A stretch of 10,000 nt of DNA, from the NCBI RefSeq assembly GCF_964340395.1, contig NC_135555.1:5722501-5732500 (forward strand), written 5' to 3'. The translations under genes and the position numbers were made by a program. Under the pieces are notes generated by a model that was given only the letters and a program-made list of their open reading frames with translations, did no database searches and was not told the origin of the DNA. Positions 1 to 9,380 of this stretch are shown here, one piece after another (position 1 is the first letter of the stretch; each line of letters starts with the position of its first letter). Source of the stretch: Glandiceps talaboti (lineage: Eukaryota > Hemichordata > Enteropneusta > Spengelidae).

Positions 1-205
1 TTCTCTGAACAGGTGTAACATTTAAAATTTACATATTAGAACTCTCTATGCAGACTACCCGAGTTGGTGACTAGTTGACATTGAAACGTATTTAATTCAC
101 GTGCTTCATTTACAGTTTGATACCAGACAAATGACCAAAATCTCTTTTTACTAAATCGTTTTCGCACCATTGTAATGTAATTGTTATACTTGAAATAGTA
201 AACTT

Positions 206-206
206 G

Positions 207-236
<30 letters not shown>
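206..236 (+). repeat. (GAA)n microsatellite
   Basis: About ten uninterrupted GAA units lie in AT-rich non-coding DNA. The plus strand is purely purine, so the tract could form a triplex, but nothing shows a function. Confidence 0.95.
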
Positions 237-237
<1 letters not shown>

Positions 238-558
238 TATAAAATAAGGAGCACTAAGCATGGAAATCAGTCAGAGTTGTGGGTTAAATGCTGTACAGTG
301 GTATTATGTGTTACAACCCATAAATCGTTGTGAAGGATATCTCTGTTTCACATCAAATTCAAACGTTTCCACATGTTGCTTTGTTAACATCGATTGTTTT
401 TTAAAATAAGAAATAAGAAATGACGTGCGTGACAAATTGAACTGGCATAACAGTATTTCAAATTGATTCCGATTGTGGTTGGATTTTCGTATCTAACATT
501 TTTTTTGAGATACATGTGACCATTTTTGGATTAATATAATGGTCGGAAATGCAACTTA

Positions 559-561
<3 letters not shown>

Positions 562-652
<91 letters not shown>
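562..652. repeat. (TA)n microsatellite, about 91 bases
   Basis: This is an uninterrupted alternating AT/TA run. It is self-complementary and could extrude a cruciform. A second run of the same type lies about 105 bases downstream. Confidence 0.97.
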
Positions 653-655
<3 letters not shown>

Positions 656-722
656 TCTAACAGGTCTAACAGGAGAGAACAGTGCTCAATGCAATATTAG
701 TATCAGAGCATTATAAATTAAG

Positions 723-753
723 TTCAAAAGAATAAGGATGTTATTCTTTTGAA
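723..753. repeat. Perfect 13-bp palindrome with 5-base loop
   Basis: TTCAAAAGAATAA at 723-735 is exactly matched by its reverse complement at 741-753, with GGATG between. It sits just before the second (TA)n run, so this 250-base zone is rich in self-pairing sequence. It is too short to call a terminator or an RNA gene. Confidence 0.85.
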
Positions 754-757
754 TTAA

Positions 758-758
<1 letters not shown>

Positions 759-818
<60 letters not shown>
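759..818. repeat. Second (TA)n microsatellite, about 60 bases
   Basis: This is an uninterrupted TA run immediately 3' of the 13-bp palindrome. It may have expanded independently of the 562-652 run. Confidence 0.97.
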
Positions 819-820
<2 letters not shown>

Positions 821-1484
821 CAAAGTGCAACAATAACAAAGTAATATTTTTTATAAAAACACTCTTTGCTCTGAATGATCGACACCAAGGTACTACAGTC
901 TTTTATTTATGTTATTTCACTCTATTCAACTCAACTGTTATTTGGTACGCAATCAAACTCAGTTTTAGAGGGAAAGTCAAACAGTCCATGAGATAAACTA
1001 GTTTTCATTTTGTGCCAAACGTAGGAACAACCTTTGAAATGTCAACATAGGCCGACTTTAAAGCATACTCGTGACTTTTTAATAATAGAAAAATCAACCC
1101 ATTATTAGACACTCTTTAGGTATTAATATTATTCCATGGTAATTCATGTCCCTTCTTGCTAAAACTAAATTACAGTTTAATGGTTCTATTAAATCATTTA
1201 TAATTTACATCAACAGGACAATTTGTGTGGTAAAGTCAATGAAAGGGAACCTCCACACAAATTCTGCACCGGAGGGTTGTGTGTCTAGGAAACAAAGACA
1301 TGTGTTGATAGAGTTTTTGAGTCGCAGCATGAAAATTGTGCTAAAATAACTAAACTAGCGAATTTAAATAAATATCTGAAAAATTAATGAAAATATAAAT
1401 ATTGCTTACAGGTTCTAAGCTTACGATTGAACTGAAGTGATATTGTACAGGGGATTTACATATTTTTTTGGTTCATTTTGTTAG

Positions 1485-1626
1485 ATTGACGTCGTAACCA
1501 TGACAAGTATACAGTTTCCAAGTGTTACCGTATGCAATACTAATAAAGTCAGAAAATCGGCTATCCAGTTATCGGAACATGCAGACATATTAGTCATTGA
1601 CAACAATATTGTACATCCGTACTATG
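1485..1626 (+). CDS. DEG/ENaC channel exon: start of extracellular domain (FPSVTVCN motif)
   Basis: The exon encodes 47 codons plus one base, beginning IDVVTMTSIQ and continuing FPSVTVCNTNKVRKSAI. The F-P-x-V-T-x-C-N...R-x-S signature marks the first palm strand just outside TM1 in DEG/ENaC (amiloride-sensitive sodium channel) subunits, and its Cys is a conserved disulphide partner. The 3' splice site is GTTCATTTTGTTAG ending at 1484. In this frame the codon just before the exon is TAG, so the reading frame must enter by splicing. The 5' splice site ATG/GTAAGC follows 1626. The exon starts in phase 0 and ends in phase 1. The Met at 1500 is internal rather than a start, since the family always has an intracellular N-terminus and TM1 before this motif. 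The last residues, around NNIVHPYY, are not recognisable as family-conserved and may lead into the inserted modules. Which DEG/ENaC subfamily this is cannot be told from one exon. Confidence 0.85.
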
Positions 1627-1759
1627 GTAAGCATGATAAAATATCAACTTGTTTAACGATTAATATACATGTATATAGAAATAGCATTTTGCTGTCTCTG
1701 TCACACCCACATTCCCTGTCTATCTATCTATCTATCTATCTGTCTGTCTGTCTGTCGGT

Positions 1760-1805
<46 letters not shown>

Positions 1806-1942
1806 CTGTCTCTTCTGTACCTGTCTCTGTCTATCTATCGCAGTCTGTCCGTACCGTCCGCGCCCTCTCTTCCTCCATCCCTCCCTCCCTCCCTAGGTCG
1901 CCCCTGTCTCTCCCTCCCTCCCTCCCTCCTCCATCCCTCTTT

Positions 1943-2017
<75 letters not shown>

Positions 2018-2075
2018 CTCGCTCTCTCTCATTTTGATTTTTAAATGAATGATTGAATGTGTCTCTTTTTCGTAG
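1627..2075 (+). other. Intron 1, mostly pyrimidine-rich simple repeat
   Basis: This 449-base intron has donor GTAAGC and acceptor TCTCTTTTTCGTAG. About 70 percent of it (1717-2030) is a compound microsatellite. The open reading frame that runs through it gives low-complexity Ser/Leu/Cys/Val repeats and is an artefact of the repeat. Confidence 0.85.
1717..2030 (+). repeat. Compound pyrimidine-rich microsatellite (TCTA/TCTG/CCCT/CT/TA)
   Basis: In order it holds (TCTA)n, (TCTG)n to about 1811, a mixed CT stretch, (CCCT)n around 1872-1935, nine C at 1943-1951, (CT)n to about 1984, (TA)n to about 2017, and a final CT-rich piece. The plus strand is almost all pyrimidine up to the TA block, so it lies as a very long pyrimidine tract upstream of the acceptor of the first LDLa exon. 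Confidence 0.95.
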
Positions 2076-2195
2076 TGCCCTGTTTGGGAACTGATTTTGA
2101 ATGTGACAACGGTATTCTCTGCATCAAGCAGTATTTAATTTGTGATGGCGTCAATAATTGTAGAGATATGAGTGATGAAACGAACTGTACATACG
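2076..2195 (+). CDS. LDLa module 1 exon
   Basis: This phase 1-1 exon (acceptor CGTAG, donor ACG/GTAAGT) encodes one LDL-receptor class A module with six Cys. Key parts are CLGTDFEC, LCI, LICDGVNNC and SDETNC. LDLa modules are about 40-residue extracellular folds with three disulphides and one calcium ion, used for protein or lipoprotein binding. The calcium-cage acids are mostly present (D of CDG, then D and E of SDE), but the Asp normally before the fifth Cys is Asn. The aromatic residue two before the fourth Cys is Leu rather than the usual Trp. An N-C-T sequon follows SDET. The exon joins directly to the channel exon: the shared codon at the junction is GTG (Val). Confidence 0.92.
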
Positions 2196-2736
2196 GTAAG
2201 TTGATCCCTTGAAAACAGTACATTTGTTAAGCAACTAACACCTACATCCTATAATTTGCAATGATTTATTTAATACTATAGCCATTTAATCACTGAGTGA
2301 TGCAGTCTGGTTTGAAATTGAGATATGACAAATATTACTAGGAAACATGAGAAAAGTGAGCAGTTTGAAAGGACTGTCAAGTAAATTGATGTAAATAAAA
2401 GAAACTAAAGCTTAGCTTAGTGGATGTACACCTGCACATAGAAATAGTTTGCAATAAATTACTTTCCTTCATGACGTATACATTTGTGTCAAAACTACGT
2501 TCAGACATGTTTTATTGAGAAAATTACTTTAAAAATATTGCGTATAATTTTAATTTCAATAAAACCTATGATATAAACTGGTATTTGTGATTTTCTTGCT
2601 GTATATGTGATGACAATCGTTCAATTTTCATTGCAAAGTCTAAATCTATTAATGAGATAAACGCTTTGATTTTGCCAATTCCGTTATGATTTCCACGACG
2701 TCTCATTCCTACTGCAAACGCTTGGTTAATTTTTAG
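2196..2736 (+). other. Intron 2, no internal feature seen
   Basis: This 541-base AT-rich intron has donor GTAAGT and acceptor TTAATTTTTAG. I see no further LDLa-like Cys pattern, repeat or RNA gene in it. Confidence 0.8.
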
Positions 2737-2859
2737 GTGACTGTGGAAAAGATCAATTCAAGTGTAGTGCAGGAAGTGACAAGGGTATCTGTATTGATGA
2801 CACTTATCATTGCGACAGAACAAAACACTGTTATGACGGTGAAGATGAAGACGATTGTG
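2737..2859 (+). CDS. LDLa module 2 exon
   Basis: This phase 1-1 exon encodes a six-Cys LDLa module. It starts GDCGKDQFKC, has a long eight-residue loop between Cys 2 and 3 (SAGSDKGI), then CIDDTYHC, DRTKHC and YDGEDEDDC. The donor is TGTG/GTGAGT. The calcium site is imperfect: the Asp before Cys 5 is His, and the CDG Gly is Arg. The C-terminal acidic cluster is unusually dense (E-D-E-D-D). No Trp precedes Cys 4 (Tyr-His instead). The module follows module 1 with only a Thr-Tyr-Gly-Asp spacer, so the two should be packed closely. The minus-strand ORF across 2733-2993 is a shadow of this exon. Confidence 0.92.
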
Positions 2860-3323
2860 GTGAGTTTTAATAGAGAACTCCACTTGGTGGTTGGAAGAAG
2901 TTGACGTTCGGGATTAGTTTCACTACAGTCGAACAAATGTGCTTGTATTTTATCAATAAAGTGCTTACAGTATCTAAAAGAACCCTGTGGCACGTGAGTG
3001 ACGGGTACTCGTAAATCGTGTGATTTCTGTTACACTTTCACTAGCTTTGTTCGTGGAAGCCATAAAGTACCCATTCAACTATCCATCGGGGTACATTATA
3101 CTGGCACTCTCGCGTTACGTCACAGAGTTCAGTAACTGCCGGCTAATGATATTCAAAAAGTAAATGCGCTGGAAGAGGTGATGTTGGCTTTTCGTGAAAT
3201 AAATGTGCAATTTCAAATTATTTAACTGTCATATCCTCGCACCGATTTCCGTGTTTTCGTGTATGTATTTCCCCGGAGTTCTTTCCTCGCACTGACTTAT
3301 ACTAGCTGTTCATCTTATTACAG
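2860..3323 (+). other. Intron 3, no internal feature seen
   Basis: This 464-base intron has donor GTGAGT and acceptor CATCTTATTACAG. I found no additional exon or repeat. Confidence 0.8.
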
Positions 3324-3434
3324 AATGCAAGTCACGTGAATTCAAATGTAAGGTCAAAGGTGGATGTATTGAAAAAGTCAAATTTTGTAATGGCGCCACT
3401 GACTGTACCGACGGGAGTGACGAAACCGAATGTG
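3324..3434 (+). CDS. LDLa module 3 exon
   Basis: This is the shortest LDLa exon at 111 bases, phase 1-1, and it holds almost nothing but the module: CKSREFKC, GGC, IEKVKFC, NGATDC, TDGSDETEC. Six Cys are present. The first cage acid, normally Asp after Cys 4, is Asn; the other acids (D of DC, then D and E of SDE) are intact. Phe replaces the usual Trp region before Cys 4. Only one residue (Glu) separates its first Cys from the last Cys of module 2. The donor is TGTG/GTAAGT. Confidence 0.92.
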
Positions 3435-4524
3435 GTAAGTAGCATGTTACATTATAGACCCTACGTCTAGGCTATGGCATATGGCACCGCTATGGTTCCT
3501 TCAGATATCGAGGAGCTAACTCTTGCTTGCACCGTCGAATATGATTGCATATTTAAATACTCTTCTGTACAACTGTTTTGTTGTTAATCTTAGGGTTTGT
3601 TCCACAGTTTGACATAGACAGAGATGTTGACTGAACCTGACAACAGACTACTCCAAAGAGGAGCATGCACACTACGCAGATGCATTAATCTGAGTAGACC
3701 AGGTTTTGACTAAAAAGTTTTTCTTGTACCAACTTTTTGACCAACCAATTCAGAAAGAGGCCATTTTCCCGAAGCTGATCGCACATTGCTTAATGGTCTA
3801 GACTTGTATTGCAGTAATGTGTTACATTTGCCAAGTTCAGCTTATTCTGTAAGATATATACGACGTGTTGTGCCATGCCTGTCAGCCAGCACCCACGTGT
3901 AAAAAACACTAGTTTAGGGCTGGCCGATACAATATATCTTAAGTCCAAGTCCAGCTCTGTTGAACTCTGAAGCAGTATTGATTTATCATCATTATCATCA
4001 CTATGTGCTAAGTTACCTTTGGAGAATACATTATCAAGATATTGTCTAATTTAAACTAACAGCAATTATGCAAATTAAGCTTGTACTTATTAATATGCAT
4101 GTACTGTTTACCTAAACAATAGAACAGTGGTTTTAGTTCTTATATATAATAACCGTGACATAAATTCCCCTCATGGGTTGCAAAAATAGAAAGATATAAA
4201 GAGTTCGGTCTGAAAGGCAAACAGTTTCAACTTATATCTCTCGGATGTTTGCAATGTTCTTTTCCATTAGACAGTCGAAAATTGAAATCCATTAATAGAA
4301 TATCTACATCAATGACATGAAATACAACTTTAGACAAATCGAATAATCGAATGCTTAATTGTGATTTAACACGCAAACTCACCACGTGCAGAAGGTTCAC
4401 AAATCTAAAGCCTTTATTGTGTGTTGCGAAGTTAAAATGTATTTTGCAATTAAATCTGAATGCAAATTGCATATAGAAGGTTCTCAGTTGTACAGTTAAG
4501 TAATATCCCTTTAACTGCAATAAT

Positions 4525-4711
4525 TGTAGCGTTTTGCTGCGATTTTGAGGGTTTTTTCGTCTGTTTTGGCGACCTTTTAAGTGTTGGTGTTTAACGCGCA
4601 CCTAATATTTCCATACATATTATAACTATATTAGGTGCGGGTTAAACACCAAAACTTGAAAAGTCGCCAAAACAGACGAAAAAACTCTCAAAATCGCAGC
4701 AAAACGCTACA
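4525..4711. mobile_element. Foldback inverted repeat, MITE-like, 84-bp arms
   Basis: The left arm 4525-4608 pairs with the right arm 4628-4711 around a 19-base spacer. By my base-by-base comparison 79 of 84 positions match, and two of the five mismatches would be G-U pairs if transcribed. The arm termini are TGTAGCG and CGCTACA. Just outside lie similar 10-mers, TAATATCCCT (4501-4510) and TATTATCCCT (4721-4730), matching at 9 of 10, which may be an eroded target-site copy or chance. There is no coding capacity. A near-perfect palindrome of this size is typical of hairpin-type MITEs. A structured RNA such as a miRNA precursor is the alternative, though the stem is longer than usual for an animal miRNA. 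Confidence 0.6.
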
Positions 4712-5728
4712 GTTTGCAGCTATTATCCCTGTTGAAAATTTAAAGATCGACTCAAAATACTTTGAAAATACATGAGTAAAAGTTTACATATTACAGTTGT
4801 GTTGTGATGTTTATAAGTCATTCCAGGGTCTTAAATGCAATATCTTACCCATTGACTTTTAAGAATGTTGACAGAATGAAACTGCAAATTTACTTGCCCT
4901 GCTACGATTGATCGTATTTGTGGTGCAGAATTACACGCCATAACAGCATGCTGAATCAAATTTGACAAACTTTCATCACAAACATGTGAGTTCCATTTAG
5001 CGTTATTGTAAATTTATGACTTTCGATAATATTTCTTTTTATGTGTATCTTCCACAAATCGATCACTGTTCATTTTATACGCTTTTATGTAAAGGTAAAC
5101 ACCGAAACCCGTAAAGTACATTTACATGTATCTCCATTTCCCTCTGACATCAGATATGCCATTTTCAGCTGTGGTCGGAAGGTAACTACGATAATAGAAT
5201 CTTAATTGTCAAATATATGGTTGTGATTGTGATTGACCAGGTATATAATTATGACGTTAACACATAAAAATCAATATAGCCATGAACAAATGATTGAAAT
5301 GAAAGCTTAGAATGAAATAAAACGTTCACTTTTTACTTTAAAGTGAGTACTTTAATTAAATATAGTTAACGTAATATTTTTATGACATGTCACAGACGTT
5401 AAACTTTAAAAGGTGACACAATTATAAAGGATGTTTTGTACTACCTTCAAGGCGAGTGTTGCAATGAAAACACAACTCGATTTTAGGTTCGATAAAAGCG
5501 AAAGGAGAAAGAATCGAAACTGGTCGTTATTCTAACATACAGGTGGAAGAAAAAATATGTATTTAGTTACTGATAATGTTGTTGGAGACGAACTTCATTT
5601 TATCTTTGCTTGTATATTGTATAATGATATTCGGTCACGGTTTATGAAGACAATTACTGGTGCAGAACCAAGTGAGAAACTTGCGCAGCTTGTCTCTAGA
5701 CATCATTTTAAAACATCCTCTAAGTGTT

Positions 5729-5952
<224 letters not shown>

Positions 5953-6538
5953 AAATAGCAGCCAAGTTCCTGGGACTGCAAATTAAAAATAGATTCTGGC
6001 ATGCATTACAAGGGCAGTAAACCATAACAACTGTCGTAATTTGATAAGGGGCCGAAGTGACAAAAGCGAAGTTCCTATCTCAGCAAGACACAGTTGATTG
6101 TAGGCTTTTCTGTGTCGCTACACGTTGTATTTTATTATCTCTATATGTCATTACACATTTTGTTTCTGTGTGTAGAGTCGCTGCAGATTGTATTTCTGTA
6201 CATGTCGATAACATTATGTGCGAGCCAGTTTTAAGAAAATCATAGAGATGGTATTGTGTTCGCCATAGCCATACCATTCAAAATCATATTCTGTACTGAA
6301 AAATAGAGTTTAATAGCATAGTAAAGTGTGGGGAGAGGGAAGAGAATTTATATCGAAGCCCGCCCCCTTGCGGTCGGAAGGTGAGAGAAAATATCGTTTG
6401 TGTCGCTCACCATCTTTTACTATTTCTCCACTGCGACCCCCTCCTTGTATGCGACATTTAAAGTGACCCCTGAAAATCGCTTTGGCTTTCTCTTCTCTGA
6501 TTGTAAATACTGACAACTCCAGAAATTTATTTTTCCAG

Positions 6539-6673
6539 AGAAATATACCGTTGAAAGCTGTCAGGGCTTTTCGTGTGAGGACAAATGCATTCCGTCAGCT
6601 TGGAAATGTGATTCCTTCCCTGACTGCTCAGACAGGACAGACGAGAACGAAGAACTATGCCAGGGAACAAGCG
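6539..6673 (+). CDS. LDLa module 4 exon
   Basis: This phase 1-1 exon starts with a six-residue lead-in (EKYTVES), then CQGFSC, EDKC, IPSAWKC, DSFPDC and SDRTDENEELC, ending QGTS. All six Cys are present, with Trp two before Cys 4, CIP, and all four cage acids (D after Cys 4, D before Cys 5, D and E of TDE). The Cys 1-Cys 2 spacing is one to two residues shorter than in the other modules. The last loop, DENEELC, is two residues longer than in modules 1-3. The donor is AGCG/GTAAGA. The ORF 6482-6691 reads this exon in the wrong frame. This is the first module after the 3.1 kb intron and the first canonical one. Confidence 0.92.
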
Positions 6674-7316
6674 GTAAGAAATAACCTTTGACATTCTACT
6701 AGTCCAACATCATAACCGGATCGCAAAGAAATGGCACCATTTAGTCTTGAATTGAGCCCATAAAGCAGTGCCTCAAAACACAATTTGTAATGTTCTATAT
6801 TTATTGTAATATAGAATTGTGGTTGATGAGATATTTGAAACCAGACTTAATACAAATATACAGACCGATAAAAATGACTTCATGAACGGAGTTGATGGTC
6901 AAAAATATCAAAAGTAGCAATTATGTAAAATGGTTGATTGAATAGCTCAGAATATTAATGTGTCATTTTGTTTGGCGCAAGTGCTAACAGCCCACAAGTG
7001 GCACAAGTACAAGGCGTATATCATGTATCTAGGAAATGTTGGTCGATCGTAATTTTCTGATTCAAAAGCAAGTCCCCACAATTGCCACTTCACATGATTC
7101 TTTCGTAACTAATAAATAAACATATGGACACGAGTCGGTGACATGCTGTTTCGCTCATTGAATTTACTTTCGTTGTGTGTATTGTGTTATTGAAAGTATG
7201 AACACGTTAACATTAATAGGTTCGGGGCATTGTTTGCTGGGCTTGATTTTAAAAAAAGGATCCCAGTACACTGTTACTTCGTATATGTTAGACATACATT
7301 AATCTTGCTATTTCAG
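6674..7316 (+). other. Intron 5, no major feature
   Basis: This 643-base AT-rich intron has donor GTAAGA and acceptor CTTGCTATTTCAG. It has one short perfect palindrome (TTCTATAT...ATATAGAA around 6793-6816). I see no exon or RNA gene. Confidence 0.75.
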
Positions 7317-7472
7317 TTGGATTTTGTTCAGTTGACGAATTCTTATGCGGCAATTCACTATGCATACCAAGTTATTGGGTATGTGATGGTTATCCAGACT
7401 GTGGGGACGGCAGTGATGAAGCAGGGCAATGTGGTGGCCAAATGTTTTTGTTTTTCAACGGTGCGATGGCGG
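7317..7472 (+). CDS. LDLa module 5 exon with C-terminal extension
   Basis: This phase 1-1 exon of 156 bases is the longest of the array. It encodes [29 protein letters not shown] and [10 protein letters not shown], a textbook LDLa module with Trp, CDG and SDE, all cage acids present. It then has an extra 13-residue tail, [13 protein letters not shown], before the donor GGCG/GTGAGT. No other module has such a tail. The tail is hydrophobic in the middle but too short for a membrane helix, so it is probably an inter-module linker. The overlapping ORFs at 7230-7508 (plus, other frame) and 7358-7897 (minus) are shadows. Confidence 0.92.
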
Positions 7473-7529
7473 GTGAGTAAACGTAAATTTCCGTTTATAA
7501 TGAGATAGTTGTAAACAGTGTGTAGAATG

Positions 7530-7571
7530 TTGTGTGTGTGGGTGGGTGGGTGTGTGTGTGTGTGGGGGGGG
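7530..7571 (+). repeat. (GT)n / G-run tract with quadruplex potential
   Basis: A GT run is interrupted by three GGG triplets separated by single T (7539-7550), followed by more GT and eight consecutive G (7564-7571). The plus strand, which is also the transcript strand, has four or more G3 runs, although the last loop is about 13 bases. It lies about 60 bases downstream of the module 5 donor. Confidence 0.85.
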
Positions 7572-8267
7572 TAGTCGTAAGTTGTGGCTTGCAATACTAG
7601 TATGTAGTCATGTACAATGAGGATGAAGTTAGATATACAGTTAGGTGAAAATAATGGAATGTTTGGGAAGAATGGTATATATATAGTTGGCGTGCGTGCA
7701 TGCAGTGGGAAAGGGTACGGTGGATGCATAGTTGTGCACAATGCGTGCAATAATATTATGGTACTGCAAATGATTATACACTGGACGGAGTGGTGGTTAA
7801 ATTGTTGAGTAGGTGAAACTGTCAAGTTGATGTATCTGACACTATACCCTGTGTTAGTAGATAAACTTGAGAGGCAGCGGGCGAAGGAAGGATACATTTG
7901 AGGTATTTCCTAATTGTCGGTTTTGCAGTATAGAGTAGTTTGTTGTTACCCAAATGACGTCAGGGGAAACACGAACTTGCATCGTTGCGTTATCAATTGA
8001 ATGTACAGCAAATTACTGAATAAGACAGGAGGGTGAATATTCACAGTCTTACAGCTATTGGCCATTTATTCCTGTATAGCTTAAAGTATTCACAAAACAT
8101 TCTTTTGCCGGGAAATGGCTATCTCCAGACTGATGTCTTAATTTAGTATTAGAACATTCGCCTTTCACAGCATCATAAGTAACTATATGATGGAAGCGCC
8201 AAATCGGTCACAATGTTCACATACGTACGCTATTTTTTATATTTATCATTTGAATATTGTCGCTGTT

Positions 8268-8300
8268 TTGTTGTTGTTGTTGTTGTTGTTGTTGATGATG
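8268..8300 (+). repeat. (TTG)n microsatellite
   Basis: About eight TTG units end in two ATG/GAT-type variants. It lies in intron 6, roughly 140 bases before the module 6 acceptor. Confidence 0.93.
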
Positions 8301-8436
8301 TTTTGTGACACCGCCCATACTTTCCCGTGCTCGTTTCTTCTAAACTATACTGACGATTGCAGAAGATGTCGGTATATATGTAACTCACTAACATTTTAAT
8401 ATAATGTCGTTTATAAGTCTCTCTCGTTACTATCAG

Positions 8437-8553
8437 GAAATGGCTTCTGTGGCAACAACGACTTCGCGTGCGATGGTTACCAGTGTATTCCAGGACACTG
8501 GGTTTGCGATAACTTTGACGACTGTGCTGATGGAACAGATGAAGTTAATTGCA
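8437..8553 (+). CDS. LDLa module 6 exon
   Basis: This phase 1-1 exon encodes GNGFCGNNDFAC, DGYQC, IPGHWVC, DNFDDC and ADGTDEVNC. All six Cys, the Trp before Cys 4, CIP and the four cage acids are present, with T replacing S in the SDE motif. Like module 5 it starts with a GFC lead-in, and both have IP-x-x-WVCD, which suggests they are recent duplicates of one another. The donor is TGCA/GTATGT. The ORF 8404-8610 reads the exon in another frame. Confidence 0.93.
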
Positions 8554-9257
8554 GTATGTTGTTATTCGTTGAAACCATATATTTTTTTATGTAGCCATAA
8601 TTGTTTGTAAATTTAAATCTAGGAATTGACAACCTTTATTTAATTTGTATTATACGAAGGCAGGAAGGAAGGGGAAGTGTATGCTATGGTACTGACTTCG
8701 CTATAACAAAGTGGAAATAGTAGTTCCCTTCCTACACTGCGAAGTACGGAGCGGAAACAGACCCTACATTTTAGAACATTTTACTACCAAACCAGAAATA
8801 CTATAGCGTTTCAATTCGGCAACACGCTGTTTTTGTCATCTCATACAACGTCTATTGTTACAAATGACACAAACAAAATACAGACACTGATAACGCGCAC
8901 GCATACGAAATGTTACATTTTATCAAACTGTGAACACAAATAAACAGCTTACATTTGAATATTCATTGTTTCATCTCAAAGTGATATTGATTTGTGTTCA
9001 CAGTAAAGATACATTTTATATGCCTGCGCGTTATCAGTGTCTAGTCTGTATTTTGATATGTGATTTGTTACCAAAGAAAACGTTGTGTGAGTTGTAAACA
9101 ACATCAATTGAACGGCTATAGTGACTCTGGTTTGGCAGTATCGCTATTTCGTACTACCAAAAGAGACTAACCATCAACCATGTACAGTAGATACAATTAT
9201 AAAACAAGTTTTATGATAAGTTTTTGATAAAGATTAAACCACTTTCTTGTGCTTCAG
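8554..9257 (+). other. Intron 7, half occupied by a large foldback element
   Basis: This 704-base intron has donor GTATGT and acceptor CCACTTTCTTGTGCTTCAG. The inverted repeat at 8782-9140 takes up about half. A short GGAA-rich stretch lies near 8661-8675, and a 7-bp palindrome (ACTTCGC... about 8695-8745) sits just outside the element. Confidence 0.8.
8782..9140. mobile_element. Large imperfect foldback inverted repeat, MITE-like
   Basis: The left arm 8782-8941 and right arm 8990-9140 are reverse complements with indels and substitutions, around a spacer of about 48 bases. Exact shared blocks include a 15-mer, CACTGATAACGCGCA (8885-8899 against 9025-9039), and a 14-mer, CTGTGAACACAAAT (8928-8941 against 8990-9003). 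The outer ends match as TACTACCAAACCAG against TACTGCCAAACCAG. No ORF or clear target-site duplication is seen. The arms are more diverged than those of the 4525-4711 element and share no obvious sequence with it, so this would be a different and older family. The outer limits could extend somewhat further. Confidence 0.6.
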
Positions 9258-9380
9258 CAATGAAACCGTGTTCGAGCTCTCAGTTCGGGTGCGATGATAG
9301 TAATGCGTGCTATCCGTTGTCATGGTTATGTGATGCGATCGATGACTGTGTTGATCTCTCCGATGAACAAAACTGTATAG
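9258..9380 (+). CDS. LDLa module 7 exon
   Basis: This phase 1-1 exon encodes [40 protein letters not shown] and a trailing Ile. It has six Cys, Trp before Cys 4 and all four cage acids; the usual CI after Cys 3 is CY. The donor ATAG/GTTAGC is weaker than the others (T instead of A or G at intron position 3), which may make this junction less efficient or regulated. The minus-strand ORF 9234-9416 is a shadow. It is the last LDLa module visible in the window. Confidence 0.91.

Larger units (their letters stand above)
1..1484. other. Upstream non-coding sequence, probably intron
   Basis: I see no exon here. The only forward ORF of note (1146-1349) has no recognisable domain. A TM1-type hydrophobic segment with the family's His-Gly motif is expected just upstream in a DEG/ENaC gene, and I could not find it in this stretch. 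The exon at 1485 starts with a 3' splice site in phase 0, so this stretch is most simply the intron before it. It contains a (GAA)n tract, two long (TA)n tracts and a small palindrome, listed separately. Confidence 0.6.
7473..8436 (+). other. Intron 6, with G-rich (GT)n and (TTG)n tracts
   Basis: This 964-base intron has donor GTGAGT and acceptor CTCTCTCGTTACTATCAG. Apart from the two simple repeats listed separately, I see no exon, mobile element or RNA gene. The ORFs inside it (7617-7808, 8187-8399) lack any recognisable domain. Confidence 0.75.

Noticed and set aside
1500-2048. 182-codon forward ORF starting at ATG 1500
   Set aside because: Its first 43 codons are the real DEG/ENaC exon. 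The rest is translated intron and microsatellite beyond a good GTAAGC donor. The ATG is internal to the channel domain.
4227-4601. 124-codon minus-strand ORF
   Set aside because: It overlaps one arm of the foldback element, has no recognisable domain, and lies antisense in an intron.
6482-6691. 69-codon forward ORF over module 4
   Set aside because: It is the wrong frame across a well-supported LDLa exon. The correct frame has six Cys in register.
7358-7897. 179-codon minus-strand ORF
   Set aside because: It is antisense to LDLa module 5 and the GT repeat (giving His-Thr-Pro runs). It has no domain and is a shadow.
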